From positions 1 through 12,099 of the forward strand of contig CANRHT010000284.1 in the NCBI GenBank assembly GCA_947630465.1: a stretch of DNA of 12,099 bases, in the 5' to 3' direction. Under the pieces are notes generated by a model. It was not told the DNA's origin. It saw only the letters and a list, made by a program, of their open reading frames with translations, and did no database searches. Of the stretch, positions 7,443 to 12,099 are shown piece after piece. Every line of letters begins with the position of its first letter. The first letter of the stretch is position 1. The stretch comes from an uncultured Pseudomonadaceae bacterium (GTDB lineage Bacteria > Pseudomonadota > Gammaproteobacteria > Pseudomonadales > Pseudomonadaceae). The position numbers and the translations under genes are program-made.

Positions 7443-7919
7443 ATGGGTCTAGTGGTTGAGGATGGTACTGGGCTAGCGCAAGCCGATAGCTATGTCAGCA
7501 TAGAGCAGGCCGATGTGTACATGTCTACCATGGGTCACGACGCATGGGCTACAGCAACCCAAGCTGATAAGGAGAAGGCACTGCGCCAAGCTACTCAATA
7601 CGTAGACAGCCGCTACCGATACAAGAATCAGCCACTAAAGTCAGAGCAATCACTTGAGTGGCCTCGTATTGGCTTGCCTTGGCCGATTAAACGAGTGTTG
7701 GATGCAACGTGTGAGTTAGCTGTCCGAGGATTAACAGCGAGCTTATACGCAGATGTGGCTCCTACTGATGCAGTCAAAAGCGAAACGATTGGGCCGATTA
7801 AAACGGAGTATCAGGAAAGTAAAAACGGTGGGCAGGTGCAATACGCCCTTGTTGATGACTTGTTGCGGCCGTTAGTGGCCACGGGTCAGCTGACGGGCAT
7901 TCGCTTGGAGAGGGGGTAG
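7443..7919 (+). CDS. head-tail connector-type protein (putative DnaT-like family)
   Basis: A 158-aa protein with a strong Shine-Dalgarno AGGAGGT (7430-7436) 6 bases before the ATG. The N-terminal pattern (VVEDGTGLAQADSYVS, then ADVYM, a Trp-containing helix, and KEKALRQATQYVDSRY near 43-58) and SLEWPRIGLPW are characteristic of the phage family labelled putative DnaT-like ssDNA-binding protein. In this gene position the family acts as the adaptor or head-completion protein that binds the portal ring. The C-terminal half (LLRPLVATG) is helical. The DnaT label is historical, and nothing here suggests a replication role. Confidence 0.78.
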   Translation: MGLVVEDGTGLAQADSYVSIEQADVYMSTMGHDAWATATQADKEKALRQATQYVDSRYRYKNQPLKSEQSLEWPRIGLPWPIKRVLDATCELAVRGLTASLYADVAPTDAVKSETIGPIKTEYQESKNGGQVQYALVDDLLRPLVATGQLTGIRLERG

Positions 7920-7921
7920 GT

Positions 7922-8155
7922 ATGGAGCAGGTACTACGAAGCATTGAGCGACGCAATCGAGGTTGGCTTGCGGCTGGGAACGTCCCGCCTTTACGGGTTT
8001 ATTTGGATGGGGTTGAAATCAATCGCGTGACTGCGATCCATAGACGTAAAGGCATAGTAGAGGTGGCTGACAACCCCGCTAGGTTAGACCGTTGGAAAAA
8101 GCGAGTTGTTACTAGGCGTTTGTATGGCCACGTTACCGTGGAGCCTATCACATGA
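7922..8155 (+). CDS. small hypothetical protein, 77 aa, in the connector block
   Basis: Not recognised. It follows the preceding stop by 2 bases and ends by ATGA overlap with the next gene, so it is firmly inside the head-tail joining operon. GGGGGT lies just upstream of its ATG. The protein is strongly basic and probably folds as a small mostly beta domain after an N-terminal helix (residues 1-18), with LRVYLDGVEINRVTAIHRRKG and a final YGHVTVEP strand. It has no Cys, no membrane segment and no signal peptide. Position suggests a minor connector or stabilising protein, which is inference. Confidence 0.7.
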   Translation: MEQVLRSIERRNRGWLAAGNVPPLRVYLDGVEINRVTAIHRRKGIVEVADNPARLDRWKKRVVTRRLYGHVTVEPIT

Positions 8156-8514
8156 GCATTTACGACCGTGCAGCAGCAACAGCAGAGCGTTTGTTAAAAC
8201 GATATGGCGCACCAATGGTACTGAAACGAACCGTGGAGGGTGATTACGATCCGTCTACTGGGTCTAGCTCAAACGTGACACAAGAGCATGTAACGACAGG
8301 CGTCATGCTTGAATATGCGCAGCGTGATGTGGATGGCACTTTAATTCAGCACGGAGACCAGCGAGTTTATCTCAGTCCGGACTTGGTTGTAACTCCAGTG
8401 ACGGGCGACACGCTGAGGTTTAACGGTTCGTTTTTTACCGTTGTTGTGTCTCGGCCTTTAGCGCCTGCCGGTAAGACCGTTTTGCATGATGTGCAAGTGC
8501 GAGGTGTGCGATGA
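8152..8514 (+). CDS. phage head-tail joining (head completion) protein
   Basis: A 120-aa protein between the adaptor-type and tail-completion genes, the usual place of the stopper or head-tail joining protein. An N-terminal helix (DRAAATAERLLKRYGAPMVLKR) leads into an all-beta domain: DYDPSTGSSSNV, TTGVMLEYAQRDVDG, GDQRVYLSPD, TGDTLRFNGSFFTVVVSRPLAPAG. This pattern of beta-barrel connector proteins, with a near-C-terminal P-L-x-P-A-G-x-x-V, is typical of siphovirus stoppers. Start and stop overlap both neighbours by ATGA. The family is judged from fold pattern and order, not from a diagnostic active site. Confidence 0.75.
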   Translation: MSIYDRAAATAERLLKRYGAPMVLKRTVEGDYDPSTGSSSNVTQEHVTTGVMLEYAQRDVDGTLIQHGDQRVYLSPDLVVTPVTGDTLRFNGSFFTVVVSRPLAPAGKTVLHDVQVRGVR

Positions 8515-8963
8515 GTGGAAGCTTTTCGTTAGCAGTGCGTAAGTTCGTGGAGCAGGCTAAGGGCAATATGGACGAGGTAAAGCGCTCAGTTGTCTTGCAG
8601 TTAGCTTCGGCGATTGTAGAACGCAGCCCTGTGGGTGATCCAAACAACTGGGTCTCAAAGCCCCCGCCGGGCTATGTAGGCGGACATTTTAGGGCTAACT
8701 GGCAAATAGCCTTAGACCGGCCCGCTTCTGGTATTTTGAATGAAATCGATGCACAGGGAATTGCAACCAAAAACCGTTTGACTGCAGAGGTCGAAAGCAT
8801 TTATGCAGGCTCAGTAGCGCATATTACTAACAACCTGCCTTATGGACCACGCTTAGAGTTTGAGGCATGGTCTAGCCAAGCGCCGCAGGGCATGGTGCGC
8901 ATTACGGTGGCTGAGTTTCAAACAATGGTTGATAACGCCGTTAAGGAGGTTACGTCCAAATGA
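8511..8963 (+). CDS. HK97 gp10-like tail completion/neck protein
   Basis: A 150-aa protein of the neck. Recognisable conserved elements are ERSPVGDPNNW (about 37-47), SKPPPGYVGGHFRANWQ (about 49-65), HITNNLPYGPRLEFEAWSSQAP (residues about 104-125) and QGMVRITVAEF. The last two are hallmarks of the HK97 gp10/lambda-Z-like family acting at the tail end that meets the head. An N-terminal helical region precedes them. It overlaps the previous gene by ATGA. A perfect AAGGAGGT (8943-8950) near its 3' end serves the next gene. Confidence 0.85.
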   Translation: MSGSFSLAVRKFVEQAKGNMDEVKRSVVLQLASAIVERSPVGDPNNWVSKPPPGYVGGHFRANWQIALDRPASGILNEIDAQGIATKNRLTAEVESIYAGSVAHITNNLPYGPRLEFEAWSSQAPQGMVRITVAEFQTMVDNAVKEVTSK

Positions 8964-9370
8964 TGCAATCTCAAATTCGGGCGGCCCTAGAGGTAAGGCT
9001 TGATGCCTTTGCTAAAGAGGAGGGGCTGCGTGTCGCCTGGGAGGGCAGAACGTTCAAACCAATTACTAGGCAGTCGCACTTACGAGCATTTGTTATGCCA
9101 GCTAGTTCAGACAGTAATGACTTAGCAGGGCAGCACAGGCTGTATCGAGGAGTCTTCCAAGTTGATTTGGTGATGGTGAGTGGTACTGGTATGGGCGATA
9201 TAGAAAGGAAAGCGGCTCAAGTTATTGCTCACTTTCCAAAAAATCTGCGGTTGCCGGTCGAGAATCAGTTTGTACAACTTATCTCTGTCATGAGCATGGG
9301 GCCGAAGTTACCACAAGATGGTTTTATTGCCGTGCCGTTGACTTCTTACTATCGAATGGATGTGATATGA
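8960..9370 (+). CDS. tail terminator-like protein (DUF4128 family)
   Basis: A 136-aa protein expected to cap the tail tube at the head-proximal end and fix tube length, as lambda gpU does. It has the family pattern: a helical start with QIRAALEVRLDAFA, then VAWEGRTFKP, YLRAFVMP-like HLRAFVMPAS, GQHRLYRGVFQVDLVMVSGTGMGDIERKAAQVIAHFP, and a C-terminal VPLTSYYRMDVI strand. Start at the first of two tandem ATG codons (8960), 9 bases after AAGGAGGT. It overlaps both neighbours by ATGA. Confidence 0.8.
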   Translation: MMQSQIRAALEVRLDAFAKEEGLRVAWEGRTFKPITRQSHLRAFVMPASSDSNDLAGQHRLYRGVFQVDLVMVSGTGMGDIERKAAQVIAHFPKNLRLPVENQFVQLISVMSMGPKLPQDGFIAVPLTSYYRMDVI

Positions 9371-9807
9371 GCGAGCACGTTTCACTAGCCGTTGGTACTA
9401 CCGTTTCTATTTCCCCCACATTACCCTCTACTTACGATGTCGCTGGGTATCGGGCGCTTACGTATACGCCCATAAAAGGGGTTCGCGATGCAGGTGATAT
9501 TGCCGAGCAGCATGTCACTATTACTCGTGCGCCCATACACCTGAACTATAGCTACCAAGAGCGGGTGGGACGAGTCCTACCGTCTTTATCGTGGGAGATT
9601 CTTCGATTAAAGAATAACTCAGGGCAGCAGATGTTGTTAGATGCGTTTTTGGGAGACGCTCAAGCATTTCAGATTGAGCATGCGGATGGCACGCAGCTGT
9701 ATTTCAGCGCCACAGTAAAGGGCCGTACCCGAGTTATTAAAGAGGGCTCTACGTTATTAGCGTATCGAATTGAGTTAGATGTTCAACGAGAAGTGATCGA
9801 GGTTTAG
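9367..9807 (+). CDS. phage tail tube-like protein, first copy
   Basis: A 146-aa protein directly after the tail terminator, the usual place of the tail tube. It has mostly beta character: GTTVSISPTLP (10-20), an ALTYTPIKGVRDAGDI loop (30-45), HVTITRAPIHLNYSY, then the helix-containing SLSWEILRLKNNSGQQMLLDAF, FQIEHADGTQLYFSATVKGRTRV and a terminal LLAYRIELDVQREVIEV. A beta-sandwich with one helix fits tail-tube proteins. It is followed by a terminator, a Bro-N gene and then a second, longer tail-tube-like gene. Which of the two forms the main tube is not clear. Confidence 0.68.
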   Translation: MSEHVSLAVGTTVSISPTLPSTYDVAGYRALTYTPIKGVRDAGDIAEQHVTITRAPIHLNYSYQERVGRVLPSLSWEILRLKNNSGQQMLLDAFLGDAQAFQIEHADGTQLYFSATVKGRTRVIKEGSTLLAYRIELDVQREVIEV

Positions 9808-9837
9808 AGCGGGTTAGCAGTCCGTTTTATTGTTTTT

Positions 9838-9860
9838 AGCTCCTTAATTGGAGCTTTTTT
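9838..9860 (+). terminator. intrinsic terminator between the first tail gene and the Bro-N gene
   Basis: A perfect 6-bp stem, AGCTCC (9838-9843) with GGAGCT (9850-9855), surrounds a TTAATT loop and is followed by T through 9860. The next ATG is only 17 bases later, so a Bro-N promoter downstream of it has no room. Either the Bro-N message is read through this site, or its promoter lies upstream of the hairpin. Confidence 0.72.
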
Positions 9861-9876
9861 GTTTATAGGTACAAAG

Positions 9877-10377
9877 ATGAAAGAACTTATGTTTCAAAAC
9901 CAACCTATTAGATTGGTTGAGGTTGATGGAAAAAAATGGGCTAGTGCTGCGGATATTGCTCAAGCTCTAGGTTACTCAAGGGCTGATTCGGTAACGCGTT
10001 TATACGACAAACATAAAGCTGAGTTTTCTGAGTCAATGACGCAAATTGTCGAGACCACTGGTTCGGGGGTCTCGGGAAACCTTATTGTTAGAGCTCGAGT
10101 TTTTAGTTTACGTGGGGCGCATCTTATAGGTATGTTTGCACGTACAAAAAAAGCTCAAGCATTTCGTCGTTGGGTATTAGATATTATTGAGCATCACCAG
10201 GTGGCCCCATCTCTAATCCAAGAGTGGTACGAAGCTAAAGCGGCTCTGGATGCACAAGAGCAGTTTGCCAGCTTGTGTGGCAAGGGTCTTAGTGAGCACC
10301 GGCGTAAGAGGCCGCCGATAGCGCAGCGACTAAATCTAGTTACGAAAAAACTTCAGCCCTCATTGCAGTTTACTTAG
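9877..10377 (+). CDS. Bro-N domain protein (phage antirepressor-like), moron candidate
   Basis: A 166-aa protein. The ATG at 9877 has AGGT 6 bases upstream and is preferred over an upstream in-frame TTG. The Bro-N fold pattern is clear: MFQNQPIRLVEVDGKKWASAADIAQALGYSRA (5-36), a VTRLYDKHKAEF helix, and VRARVFSLRGAHLIGMFARTKKAQAFRRWVLDIIE (71-105). No KilA-C or ANT C-terminal domain is evident. A helical tail (111-137) is followed by a basic CGKGLSEHRRKRPP segment and an amphipathic end. Bro-N proteins bind DNA, and many are antirepressors or regulators. It is an odd resident of a tail operon, between two tail-tube-like genes and flanked by terminators on both sides, so it was probably inserted. 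Structural use is unlikely. Confidence 0.82.
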   Translation: MKELMFQNQPIRLVEVDGKKWASAADIAQALGYSRADSVTRLYDKHKAEFSESMTQIVETTGSGVSGNLIVRARVFSLRGAHLIGMFARTKKAQAFRRWVLDIIEHHQVAPSLIQEWYEAKAALDAQEQFASLCGKGLSEHRRKRPPIAQRLNLVTKKLQPSLQFT

Positions 10378-10399
10378 CCGCCCTATAGGCGGTTTTTTT
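10378..10399 (+). terminator. intrinsic terminator after the Bro-N gene (first of tandem pair)
   Basis: A CCGCC (10378-10382) / GGCGG (10388-10392) stem with CTATA loop is followed by seven T (10393-10399). It begins directly at the Bro-N stop codon. A-T and G-U pairs could extend the stem by two. Confidence 0.75.
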
Positions 10400-10403
10400 A
10401 TAC

Positions 10404-10428
10404 CCATGGCATTGGTCATGGTTTTTTT
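10404..10428 (+). terminator. second tandem terminator-like hairpin before the second tail gene
   Basis: A CCATG (10404-10408) / CATGG (10417-10421) stem with an 8-nt loop is followed by seven T (10422-10428), only 5 bases after the preceding T7 tract. It is weaker than the first hairpin. Both tracts end with the shared sequence GGTTTTTTTAT. Confidence 0.5.
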
Positions 10429-10442
10429 ATTGGAGAAGCCTA

Positions 10443-11084
10443 ATGGCAGTTCAATTACCAGATGGTTCGATGGTTTCGTTAGCGGTGGAGTACCAACCCG
10501 CTGTTAAGGTTATCGCAGCCACAAATGCAGAAAAAGCCGTTTTAACACTGGCGAGTGGCCATGATGTTGATGAAGGGGACTTGTTTGAGTTGGTGTCAGG
10601 CTGGTCCGGTGTGACAAACCGCGTTTTTAAAGCGGAGGACGTGAGCGGCGACACAGTGACGATTAAGGCAGACACCTCTGATCTGAGACGATTTAAAGCA
10701 GGGGCAGGTATTGGAACACTACGAAAAATCACGAAGTGGGAGGAAATTCAGCAGATTTTAAACTTTGAAGGGCAGGGAGGAGAGGCGCAGTTTGTGCAGT
10801 ATGAGTTCTTAAACAGCGATATTGAAGGGCAGATTCCTAGTAAATACAGCGCCCAGTCAATCTCAATCAGCATTGCTGATGATGAAAGCCTTCCGGGTTA
10901 TCAAGCATGGTTAGCTGCGTCTGAAACACGATCTATTCGTGCATTGGAGTTATTGCTGCCCAATGGTTCACAGATTTTCTATAACGGCTACCCATCCATG
11001 AACCCGACGCCAACGACCACTAAAGGTCAGGTGATGGCGGTTGCTGCCTCGTACTCCATTAACGGGCGTCCAGTTCGTTACTAG
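10443..11084 (+). CDS. phage tail tube protein, second copy (TTP_3-like)
   Basis: A 213-aa protein with GGAG 7 bases upstream of the ATG. Residues about 35-60 (ASGHDVDEGDLFELVSGWSGVTNRVFKAE) and the following VSGDTVTIKADTSD, FKAGAGIGTLRKI, and FLNSDIEGQIPSKYSAQSISISIADDESLPGYQAWL blocks match the pattern of siphovirus tail-tube proteins of the TTP_3 type. The C-terminus carries beta strands around LLPNGSQIFYNGYPSMNPTPT. It likely polymerises into the tail tube around the tape measure. The presence of a second tube-like gene upstream may reflect a two-component tube or a cap/tube pair. Confidence 0.8.
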   Translation: MAVQLPDGSMVSLAVEYQPAVKVIAATNAEKAVLTLASGHDVDEGDLFELVSGWSGVTNRVFKAEDVSGDTVTIKADTSDLRRFKAGAGIGTLRKITKWEEIQQILNFEGQGGEAQFVQYEFLNSDIEGQIPSKYSAQSISISIADDESLPGYQAWLAASETRSIRALELLLPNGSQIFYNGYPSMNPTPTTTKGQVMAVAASYSINGRPVRY

Positions 11085-11109
11085 GCTTAGCTCTTATTGT
11101 TTTGAATGT

Positions 11110-11134
11110 GCCTTGCTGACTGCGAGGCTTTTTT
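11110..11134 (+). terminator. intrinsic terminator between tail tube and tail chaperone genes
   Basis: A 7-bp stem, GCCTTGC (11110-11116) with GCGAGGC (11122-11128), has one G-U pair, a 5-nt loop, and is followed by six T (11129-11134) and then a C and five more T. It separates the abundant tail tube message from the low-abundance chaperones, where reduced expression makes sense. Confidence 0.72.
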
Positions 11135-11152
11135 CTTTTTATTAGGTGTTGT

Positions 11153-11473
11153 ATGGCTAAAAAACAAACATTTTCTCTAAATCCTGATCCTACCTTTACC
11201 ATTGCCGTTAAGATTCCGGTGGCAGGGGGTAAAACAACCGCTATTGATGTGACCTATAAGCACATGACGCGCACAGAAGTCGATGAATACCTAGAGCGTA
11301 ATAAAGATCGTGATGATGTGGAGTCAGCGATGGATATTATGGCGGGCTGGGGGTTGACCGAGGAGTTCAACCAAGAGAACGTGGCGCGATTGTTTGAAAA
11401 CTATGGGGGTTCTGGGCGTGCCGTGATCCAGACCTACTTACGTGAAATTTGGGGTGCACGCGAGGGAAACTAA
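11153..11473 (+). CDS. phage tail assembly chaperone, G-like frame
   Basis: A 106-aa protein, the equivalent of lambda gpG, which helps polymerise tail tube around the tape measure. It starts at ATG 11153 with AGGTG close upstream. The N-terminal half is beta-rich (MAKKQTFSLNPDPTFTIAVKIPVAGGKTTAIDVTYKHMTRTEV), followed by a helical region with DVESAMDIMAGWGL and ENVARLFENYGGSGRAVIQTYLREIWGA. It ends ..EGN-stop, and the last three sense codons form the slippery heptamer G GGA AAC, which lets ribosomes shift -1 into the next frame. Its position after the tail tube is as in lambda-like siphoviruses. Confidence 0.85.
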   Translation: MAKKQTFSLNPDPTFTIAVKIPVAGGKTTAIDVTYKHMTRTEVDEYLERNKDRDDVESAMDIMAGWGLTEEFNQENVARLFENYGGSGRAVIQTYLREIWGAREGN

Positions 11474-11793
11474 AAGCCATTGCACAAGCGCTCTATAGTT
11501 CAGGAGTGACAGAGGAGCAGGCTGAGCAGCTTGCTGCCTTTGGCCTGTCGCTTGATGATTTCGAGCAAGAAACGATAGAGATCTGGCCTGAGAATTTGTT
11601 GCCTATGCAGGTCTTTCAGGCAATGGGCACGCAATGGCGAATGGGATTTAATGGGCCGATAGGCTTGGACTACAAGGTGCTGCCGATGATGATCAAGCAG
11701 CTTGGAGTGCCTAAAAAGGAACGTAAGCGGGTATTTGATGATGTGATGGTGATGGAAAGGGCGGCGTTGGAGGTGATGAGGGAGGAAGGCTAG
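11449..11793 (+). CDS. T-like portion of tail assembly chaperone (DUF1799-like), made by -1 frameshift
   Basis: An open frame -1 to the preceding gene, entered at 11470 (CTA). It has no credible start: the only early candidates are a TTG at 11449 lacking a Shine-Dalgarno and a GTG at 11506 with a Shine-Dalgarno too close. The expected product is a fusion of the 106 upstream residues plus 107 encoded here, 213 aa in all. Landmarks are WPENLLPMQVFQAMGTQWRMGFNGPIGLDYKVLP and VMVMERAALEVM, the pattern of phage DUF1799 proteins that follow G-like genes. In lambda the GT fusion binds the tape measure through T and the tube through G. Confidence 0.85.
   Translation: MGCTRGKLKAIAQALYSSGVTEEQAEQLAAFGLSLDDFEQETIEIWPENLLPMQVFQAMGTQWRMGFNGPIGLDYKVLPMMIKQLGVPKKERKRVFDDVMVMERAALEVMREEG
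11464..11470 (+). promoter_or_regulatory. programmed -1 ribosomal frameshift site GGGAAAC
   Basis: Slippery heptamer of form X XXY YYZ in the correct register for the upstream gene (codons gaG GGA AAC then TAA). After a -1 slip the tRNAs re-pair on GGG AAA and reading continues CTA AAA GCC into the downstream ORF. It differs only in the last base from the lambda G/T slippery site GGGAAAG. A GGGGTG (11451-11456) lying 7 bases upstream could act as a stimulatory internal Shine-Dalgarno. No strong downstream stem-loop is clear. Translational use is inferred from the precise arrangement. Confidence 0.85.
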
Positions 11794-11808
11794 GCTAGAA
11801 GTAAATGT

Positions 11809-11838
11809 TTGACCGGTTGCAATCATGTGGTGTAGGAT
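11809..11838 (+). promoter_or_regulatory. candidate sigma70-type promoter
   Basis: TTGACC (11809-11814) matches five of six -35 bases. An 18-bp spacer leads to TAGGAT (11833-11838), which matches four of six -10 bases. It lies 15 bases past the stop of the chaperone frame, in a region with no long ORF, and would give a transcript starting near 11845. The match alone is moderate. Confidence 0.4.
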
Positions 11839-11841
11839 GGT

Positions 11842-11926
11842 AGCTCTTAACCCAACGCAGGGTGTTAGGCTCTCAAGATGTGCTTGATTGAGCGGTTAGC
11901 GCCCATATATAAGTCATATGGACTTA
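11842..11926 (+). promoter_or_regulatory. structured leader region with alternative hairpins
   Basis: Successive potential stems: AGC-TAA-CCC (11842-11853) with GGG-TTA-GCT (11860-11871), with bulges; TCAAG (11873-11877) with CTTGA (11883-11887), looped by ATGTG; and two mutually exclusive perfect stems, CCATAT (11903-11908) with ATATGG (11916-11921), and TAAGTC (11910-11915) with GACTTA (11921-11926). This looks like a foldable 5' untranslated leader. No known riboswitch class is recognised. Confidence 0.3.
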
Positions 11927-11931
11927 GAGTT

Positions 11932-11958
11932 TTAATCTTAAGGAGAGGATATGATTAA
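11932..11958 (+). promoter_or_regulatory. inverted repeat enclosing Shine-Dalgarno and start codon
   Basis: TTAATC (11932-11937) is complementary to GATTAA (11953-11958). The 15-nt loop holds AAGGAG and the stem covers the end of the ATG. Such a stem could restrict ribosome access to the 18-codon ORF until melted. It is A/T-rich and therefore weak, so it may be temperature- or ligand-sensitive or chance. Confidence 0.25.
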
Positions 11959-12007
11959 TTTACTGGCCACTAATGCTGCTGCGATGGAACAGGATTTCGG
12001 CTACTAA
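11951..12007 (+). CDS. candidate 18-aa peptide ORF with strong Shine-Dalgarno
   Basis: The frame encodes MINLLATNAAAMEQDFGY. AAGGAG lies 6 bases upstream of the ATG, a better ribosome site than many structural genes in this window have. The peptide is short, hydrophobic at the start and acidic near the end. It could be a leader peptide or a truncated remnant, or an initiation site decoupled from a lost gene. There is no homology I can recognise. It lies where a tape measure gene would normally begin. Confidence 0.35.
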   Translation: MINLLATNAAAMEQDFGY

Positions 12008-12017
12008 TTTTTATAAT

Positions 12018-12068
12018 TTGTAAGCTACAATGAAAAGGCATCTTTGAAATTCTGTATAGTACATAGAA
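12018..12068. repeat. two TGTA-N3-TACA dyads in the AT-rich end
   Basis: TTGTA-AGC-TACAA (12018-12030) and TGTA-TAG-TACA (12053-12063), the latter inside a wider imperfect dyad TTCT...AGAA (12050-12068). Centres are 34 bp apart, about three helical turns. They could be operator half-pairs. No regulator is assigned. A TATAAT (12012-12017) partly precedes the first. Confidence 0.3.
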
Positions 12069-12099
12069 CTGTGTAATTTTGATAAAAACCCCCTTAATT

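Noticed and set aside
8422..8442. AACGGT/ACCGTT hairpin with T run
   Set aside because: The T run lies in the loop, not after the stem, and the site is inside the head-tail joining gene, so it is not an intrinsic terminator.
9808..9837. Weak CGG/CCG hairpin with T-rich stretch before the Bro-N terminator
   Set aside because: Only a 3-bp stem. The good terminator immediately after explains the region.
11500..11826. 108-aa open frame on the - strand rich in His
   Set aside because: Antisense to the DUF1799-like frame, low-complexity His/Leu composition, no support.
11841..11910. Possible tRNA (GGTAGCTC-like and GGTTAGCGCCC-like stretches)
   Set aside because: There is no T-loop GGTTCRANYCC sequence, no matching acceptor stem and no anticodon stem.
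12050..12068. LexA (SOS) box
   Set aside because: CTGT is present but the required CTGT-N8-ACAG spacing is not.
12044..12072. TTGAAA as a -35 element
   Set aside because: No acceptable -10 at 16-18 bp spacing.

Overview
The window is most of the head, neck and early-tail morphogenesis module of a tailed bacteriophage or prophage with an HK97-type capsid. The evident genes run left to right on the + strand: small and large terminase, portal, head morphogenesis (minor head) protein, scaffold-like protein, major capsid protein, a HeH/LEM-tailed head protein, an N4 gp49/Sf6 gp66 family protein, head-completion and joining proteins, a tail-completion protein, a tail terminator-like protein, two tail-tube-like proteins and a two-frame tail assembly chaperone. 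There is no tail sheath gene and the chaperone has the lambda G/GT arrangement, so a siphovirus with a long non-contractile tail is most likely. Protein families, Shine-Dalgarno sites and moderate G+C (roughly mid-40s per cent by eye) suggest a Pseudomonadota host, perhaps beta or gamma. The species cannot be named from this sequence.

Layout. Positions 1-312 hold a small gene of unknown function on the - strand. Positions 313-496 are intergenic and contain a + strand terminator-like hairpin and a possible 17-residue basic peptide. Positions 497-4822 encode the packaging and portal block, with genes joined by ATGA or TAATG overlaps. Positions 4906-6626 encode the scaffold-like protein and major capsid protein. 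Positions 6682-9370 encode head completion, neck and tail-end proteins, tightly packed. Positions 9367-11084 hold two tail-tube-like genes separated by a Bro-N gene that is bounded by terminators on both sides and looks like a moron. Positions 11153-11793 hold the tail assembly chaperone pair, linked by an evident -1 frameshift site (GGGAAAC directly before the first stop). Positions 11794-12099 lie where a tape measure gene would usually begin. Instead they carry a candidate promoter, a foldable leader, an 18-codon ORF with a strong Shine-Dalgarno and a very AT-rich end.

How it works together. Terminase cuts and pumps DNA through the portal into a shell built from capsid protein on a scaffold. 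The connector and completion proteins close the head and receive the tail. The tail tube is polymerised on a tape measure (outside this window) with the help of the G and GT chaperones. A notable property is that seven intergenic hairpin-plus-T-run structures, and one more inside the large terminase gene, all point along the + strand. This fits either graded partial termination or a late operon read by antiterminated RNA polymerase.
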